A DNA stretch of 64,000 nucleotides, from assembly GCA_964521255.1 (NCBI GenBank), contig CAZFRM010000001.1:62001-126000 (forward strand), written 5' to 3'. The DNA is from ZC4RG29 sp964521255. Lineage in GTDB: Bacteria > Bacteroidota > Bacteroidia > Cytophagales > Cyclobacteriaceae. Below are positions 60,019 to 64,000 of the stretch, piece after piece. The notes below the pieces were generated by a model. The model ran no database searches, was not told the origin of the DNA, and worked only from the letters and a program-made list of their open reading frames with translations. The translations under genes were made by a program, and so were the position numbers. How positions within the stretch are numbered: the first letter of the stretch is position 1; every line of letters begins with the position of its first letter.

Positions 60019-62754
60019 TTAGAATTTCACTTTTATAGCGGCATTCCAGGTACGGCCAAATCCATAATACACCACATTTTGGGTACTTCCGTTATCACCA
60101 ATTTTTCTTGTTTCTGTACCTGGATTAAACAAGATGTTTGTTTCTGATTCGGAAATATATTTTTCGTCCGCAATGTTATTTACATTCAATCGCGCTGTCA
60201 TGAAAAGTTTGCCGAGTTTAAATCCATACGATACACCACCATCAACCAGTGAATAGGAAGGTAATTTCCATGCCTGATTTTCAGATCCATCGGGTTGTGT
60301 TGGATTGTCAAATGATCTATCTGTAGCCACATTAAAATCAGCATATATATTATCAGCATAATAATAGCTGCCATATACTTTCAATCCTCTGATAATTTCA
60401 TATTCGGCCCCAAGATTAAATGTAAGTTGTGCTGCATCCGGAACTTTAACACCATCCATATAGAGTGTGGTTTGTCCAATCAACTGTTGATTGCCGTCTA
60501 CAACATTTGCAACGAAATCATTAGTGTATGACCAATTTCCAAAGGAAGCCATACCTGTTAAGGTCAGGTTTGGAATAGGCGATACAGTTGCATCAAGTTC
60601 TACACCTTGATGCTGTTGTTCAATGCCAAAGAAATTAGCCGTACCATCTTCATTTTCGATCTGAACTGTTCTTGAAAGTTGGCGATCTGTCCATGTTGTA
60701 CTATACAGATTAATATTTACAAATGCGTAGGTGCTTCTATAACCGTATCCTAACTCGAATGAATAAACTTTTTGATTTTCTGCGTTCGAATTAACGGTGT
60801 TAGTATTGTTTAGGAATACGTTATCGAATATGGGTTGCTGCGAAAAAACACCTCCATTTGCAAACACATTGTGATTTGAATTAATGTTATAATTCAATCC
60901 GGCTTTAAGGGTACCTCCTGAAAAAGCTTCCCAATCCGTTTCATATCCTTGATCATCCGGATTATTCTCCGGATTTTCTTTGTCAAAGAAATAATCTATT
61001 CGTTTAAATGACTGATTTGAGTAGGATCCCGAAACAAAAGCAGACAACGGTCCAGTGCTATATTCAAGTTGAGCAAATACACCAATCCACTTTACTAATC
61101 CATCGTTATAGTAATCGATCTTGTCTTTATTCTCATCGCTTCCTTCGTCTGTCACATACTTCACAGGATTATTAATGTCATCATCATCGTAAAATGCATT
61201 CAATCCCAACAGGTCTTCCAATCTTCTGTAGTGAATCCCCTTGTAATAACGTGCGTCCAATCCCCCGGTAAGCGTGAAGTTGTCGTTCAAATGATGGGTT
61301 AGTGTGGAGAGTAATCCATACCAATCATGTGAGTTCATGGAAGATCTTCTTATAAATCCGCTTCCCGGACTTGCATTAACACCTACATATTGTCCATCGA
61401 AGCCACCGCCTTGTGACCACGGCACATTGTCATTTCCAAAAGCAGGAACAGAACCACCTCCATTCCAACTCACTATTTCATCCCATCGCACAACACCAGC
61501 AGCGTCTTTAAATTTTCTGCTCGTTCTAAAACTTCCATTTATTCTACCCATGTCACCTGTTCCCCCACCTCTTCCTATGGAAGCATAAACGGATGTCGCC
61601 AATTCGGTTCTGTCAGAAATTGTCCAATAGTGGTTCAGGAAAATTTTTGGTTTGTGATAAAAGTTCTTGCGCCAGGAAAACTCATCACCATTTTTATCGC
61701 CCCATTGCGGATTGTACCTGATGCCATACTTTTGGATTGTGTCGTATGTTACTCCATCATTCGTTGTGTACTCTCTTTGATTGTGCCATTGCGGAGCGCC
61801 AACTGCAGTAAGATGCAATGAATGTTTATTGTTAAATTCCTTAGCAATAGATGCGAAATAAGACCATGCACTAAACTCAGTTCCATCTGAATACATGCTT
61901 CCTGAAGTACGTGTACCTTGTACAGTAAATGCCCAGCCTTTTTCAGACAAGCCGGTTGAATACATAAGGCCATACTTCATGTATCCATCATTGCCAAATC
62001 CAATTGTTACATTCCCTCCCTTCTCCATCTGCGCAGCATTTGTTACAATGTTGATTGAACCACCTACTGACGAAACGGCCAACTTCGAAGCACCCAATCC
62101 ACGCTGTACCTGCATAGAGCTTGTTACATCACTTAAGCCTGCCCAGTTCGACCAGTATACCCAACCATTTTCCATATCGTTAACGGGTATCCCGTTGATC
62201 ATAACCGCAGTATTACGCTGATCAAAGCCTCGTACATTAATACGAGAATCGCCGAAGCCTCCACCTTGTTTAGTCACATACACAGAGGGCGTTGCACGCA
62301 GCATTTCAGGGAATTCCTGATTCCCAACTTTTGCCTCGATGGCCGGACCTTTTATTGTAGAAACTGCTACAGGAGTTTTTCTGTCAATGGCGACGGAAGC
62401 GATTACACTGATTTCCTCAAGTCCAATTGACTGACTTTCTAATTTGATTCTGCCAATGTCTACCGCAGATCCATTGGGAACCTTTACAGGAATTTCTTTA
62501 GAACCATATCCAATAAAAGAAATCACAATGATTTGGCTCCCGGTAGGAACATTATCTAACTGGAATGAGCCGTCTGCATTGGAGATAGTTCCTGTTGTAG
62601 TGCCTCTCAGAATAACATTAGCACCAACAACAATATCATTCGTTCCATCTTCCCAAACAATTCCTTTCACGGAACCGGTTTGAGCAAAGGCTGTTGAGCA
62701 TAGCATTATTGCCAGTACCACCAGCTTACTGTAAAGAGGTAGAGTTTTTATCAT
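60019..62754 (-). CDS. TonB-dependent outer-membrane receptor
   Basis: The 911-residue protein has a signal peptide (cleaved after STAFAQ, about 25), a carboxypeptidase-like domain (GSVKGIVWEDGTNDIVVGAN to about 115) and the plug (INVRGFDQRNTAVMINGIPV and VQRGLGASKLAVSSVGGSIN). A long barrel ends with an aromatic final strand (RTWNAAIKVKF). No SusD partner is encoded beside it. The mature protein could import an iron complex, vitamin or other ligand. The nearby pnuC hints at a vitamin but the link is weak. It shares the ATTAACCTAAAC leader with the two SusC genes. Confidence 0.93.
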   Translation of the reverse strand: MIKTLPLYSKLVVLAIMLCSTAFAQTGSVKGIVWEDGTNDIVVGANVILRGTTTGTISNADGSFQLDNVPTGSQIIVISFIGYGSKEIPVKVPNGSAVDIGRIKLESQSIGLEEISVIASVAIDRKTPVAVSTIKGPAIEAKVGNQEFPEMLRATPSVYVTKQGGGFGDSRINVRGFDQRNTAVMINGIPVNDMENGWVYWSNWAGLSDVTSSMQVQRGLGASKLAVSSVGGSINIVTNAAQMEKGGNVTIGFGNDGYMKYGLMYSTGLSEKGWAFTVQGTRTSGSMYSDGTEFSAWSYFASIAKEFNNKHSLHLTAVGAPQWHNQREYTTNDGVTYDTIQKYGIRYNPQWGDKNGDEFSWRKNFYHKPKIFLNHYWTISDRTELATSVYASIGRGGGTGDMGRINGSFRTSRKFKDAAGVVRWDEIVSWNGGGSVPAFGNDNVPWSQGGGFDGQYVGVNASPGSGFIRRSSMNSHDWYGLLSTLTHHLNDNFTLTGGLDARYYKGIHYRRLEDLLGLNAFYDDDDINNPVKYVTDEGSDENKDKIDYYNDGLVKWIGVFAQLEYSTGPLSAFVSGSYSNQSFKRIDYFFDKENPENNPDDQGYETDWEAFSGGTLKAGLNYNINSNHNVFANGGVFSQQPIFDNVFLNNTNTVNSNAENQKVYSFELGYGYRSTYAFVNINLYSTTWTDRQLSRTVQIENEDGTANFFGIEQQHQGVELDATVSPIPNLTLTGMASFGNWSYTNDFVANVVDGNQQLIGQTTLYMDGVKVPDAAQLTFNLGAEYEIIRGLKVYGSYYYADNIYADFNVATDRSFDNPTQPDGSENQAWKLPSYSLVDGGVSYGFKLGKLFMTARLNVNNIADEKYISESETNILFNPGTETRKIGDNGSTQNVVYYGFGRTWNAAIKVKF

Positions 62755-62761
62755 AAGGGTT

Positions 62762-62796
62762 TGTTTAGGTTAATTGAATTTGCGCTCCCCAAAAAT
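62762..62796 (-). promoter_or_regulatory. Leader of the TonB receptor gene with promoter-like box
   Basis: On the minus strand TATTTTTG (62789-62796), an exact TAnnTTTG match, is followed 15 bases later by ATTAACCTAAAC (62762-62773) just before the start codon. The same pair of boxes, at 13-14 bases, precedes both SusC genes. The hairpin seen there is absent here. Confidence 0.5.
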
Positions 62797-63010
62797 ATTC
62801 TTTCTAACGCAATAAGCATTTACTTAAACTTTAATTCTTAGCTTATTTGTTTACAATAAGTTAACAACTTCTTAAGCAAAAAACATTTTTTAAAACCCTG
62901 TTCTGTACCGATTACTTGAATTGCTGTCAGGAAATCGTTTGCTCTTTGAATTATAGATTACATTTATGGAGGCCACCTACTTATTCGGGTTAGTTAATAT
63001 TCATCAGTTC

Positions 63011-64000
63011 ATGAAATGTGCTGGCCTGTTTTTCTTTGGCTTGCTGACCATATTGAGTTCTCAACCTTTGCACGCACAGGGAAAAACGGATTCATTGATA
63101 AATTCAATTAAAGACAGTCAAATCACCAGGGATCTGGTCGATGCAATATCAAAAGATCCTGAAAAAGACACGGTTTTTAATCAGAAAGCTGAGGATGCCT
63201 TTCTCCCTTACCAGGGAAAGATTATACGGAATATTAAAATTGACCACCTGGGCTTTGAACGGAATTTTTATGAGGGATCAAAGAAAGCAGTGAAGACCGC
63301 TGTAAATATTGGAAATGCCCTCCACACGGATACAAAAGAAGAAATAATACGTCAGAACCTTTTCATCCAGGAAAATAAACCACTCAATGCTTATAAAGTC
63401 GCGGACAACGAACGCTACCTGCGTGATTTGCAATTTATACTTGATGCACGGATTCAAGCGAAGCCGGTTGGAAAGGATTCAGTTGATCTTGTAGTCACGA
63501 CACGCGATGTATTTAGCCTGGGTGTAAGGTTCTCACCTCGAAGTACGAATGAACTTCGGTTCGGCATTTATGATGCTAACTTCCTGGGGCTTGGGCAGCG
63601 GCTGGAATACAATGGTATAGTTGATGGTGATCGAACGCCAACTTACGGCCAGGAAATTATATACGAAAAAGTAAGCCTGGGAGGAAGCCTTATCAATTTA
63701 TCAATGGGCTATTCGTCAATCAACACCGGCACGCGTTATGGCGATGAATATGAAAGCGCGACATACCTGAAATTAAATCGTCCTTTGGTTTCTCCTTACA
63801 CCCGCATGGCCGGAGGATTTGAGTTGAGTAATAACTGGTCAACCAACGTTGATGCTAAACCAGATTCGATTTTTCTAAAGTATTCATACGACATATATGA
63901 TGTATGGACGGGCTACAACATTGGTATTAATAATATTGCCAGAAATAGAAACCGTTACTTTGTTGCTCTTCGATGGCTGCGACAAAATTTTATGGAACAG
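63011..64000 (+). CDS. Outer-membrane beta-barrel protein, BamA/D15-like, N-terminal part
   Basis: The open frame continues beyond the window. From the ATG at 63011 it has a signal peptide (KCAGLFFFGLLTILSSQPLH, cleaved after AQG). A region with POTRA-like character follows (GKIIRNIKIDHLGFER to KPVGKDSVDLVVTTRDVFSL, about 70-180), then strands with alternating residues (ELRFGIYDANFLGLGQRLEY) like an Omp85 barrel. An in-frame ATG at 62966 would spoil the signal peptide. Family placement is by pattern only. It is transcribed divergently from the TonB receptor. The gap 62797-63010 shows nothing else clear. Confidence 0.75.
   Translation, partial: MKCAGLFFFGLLTILSSQPLHAQGKTDSLINSIKDSQITRDLVDAISKDPEKDTVFNQKAEDAFLPYQGKIIRNIKIDHLGFERNFYEGSKKAVKTAVNIGNALHTDTKEEIIRQNLFIQENKPLNAYKVADNERYLRDLQFILDARIQAKPVGKDSVDLVVTTRDVFSLGVRFSPRSTNELRFGIYDANFLGLGQRLEYNGIVDGDRTPTYGQEIIYEKVSLGGSLINLSMGYSSINTGTRYGDEYESATYLKLNRPLVSPYTRMAGGFELSNNWSTNVDAKPDSIFLKYSYDIYDVWTGYNIGINNIARNRNRYFVALRWLRQNFMEQ

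Noticed and set aside
1..64000. CRISPR arrays, rRNA and tRNA genes
   Set aside because: No regularly spaced direct repeats with spacers and no recognisable rRNA or tRNA were found by eye. A covariance-model scan would be needed to exclude a tRNA in the gaps.

Overview
The window reads as chromosomal DNA of a member of the Bacteroidota, most likely a free-living Cytophagales-type bacterium. The supports are two complete SusC/SusD operons, further TonB-dependent receptors, DUF4249 lipoproteins, promoters of the Bacteroidota type (TTTG, about 19 bases, TAnnTTTG), A/T-rich translation starts without Shine-Dalgarno sequences, an AccD without zinc-ribbon cysteines and a long S16 protein. Most of the window is ordinary housekeeping and nutrient-uptake DNA. 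Between these genes lie small mobile or decaying pieces and one large surface-glycan or metabolite locus.

Layout. 1-7.6 kb (minus strand): a cut-off membrane protein, then the 2-oxoglutarate dehydrogenase operon odhA-odhB-lpdA. A tightly packed ATPase/TOPRIM-like gene pair that resembles an OLD/PARIS-type defence module sits between odhB and lpdA. 7.8-11.1 kb (plus): rpsP-rimM-trmD-rplS, then accD. 11.2-14.2 kb: a DUF4143 ATPase behind a double palindrome, hemE, and a PIN-type toxin-antitoxin pair. 14.2-14.6 kb: a 377-bp insertion-sequence remnant with a perfect 9-bp target duplication. 14.6-29.5 kb: outer-membrane uptake genes, namely an STN-containing TonB receptor with two DUF4249 lipoproteins, and two SusCD operons. 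29.7-31.6 kb: two more toxin-antitoxin loci (one with a destroyed toxin), a broken second copy of part of rpmA, and the intact rpmA-rplU. 31.8-35.6 kb: nrdB-nrdA with a perfect DnaA box upstream. 35.8-39.2 kb: an orphan antitoxin with a RelE-like toxin scrap, D-lactate dehydrogenase and acetyl-CoA synthetase.

39.3-53.8 kb is an accessory locus made of two convergent gene runs that meet within 7 bp. The plus-strand run holds a glycosyltransferase, an O-antigen ligase/polymerase-like protein, a nucleotidyltransferase, a B12-binding radical SAM enzyme, two tandem methyltransferases and an ABC exporter. The minus-strand run holds a heptosyltransferase-like GT9, a radical SAM/SPASM enzyme, an amidohydrolase and three further glycosyltransferases. 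Together they look like the assembly line for a modified surface glycan or glycosylated metabolite. The product cannot be named from sequence.

53.8-64 kb: a ZIP metal transporter, ApbE, PnuC, a fifth (broken) toxin-antitoxin locus, an SDR oxidoreductase, an MltF-like lytic transglycosylase, a 143-bp MITE with a 7-bp target duplication, a large TonB receptor and the start of an outer-membrane beta-barrel protein. Several intergenic gaps carry hairpin-forming dispersed repeats. I saw no CRISPR array, rRNA or tRNA.
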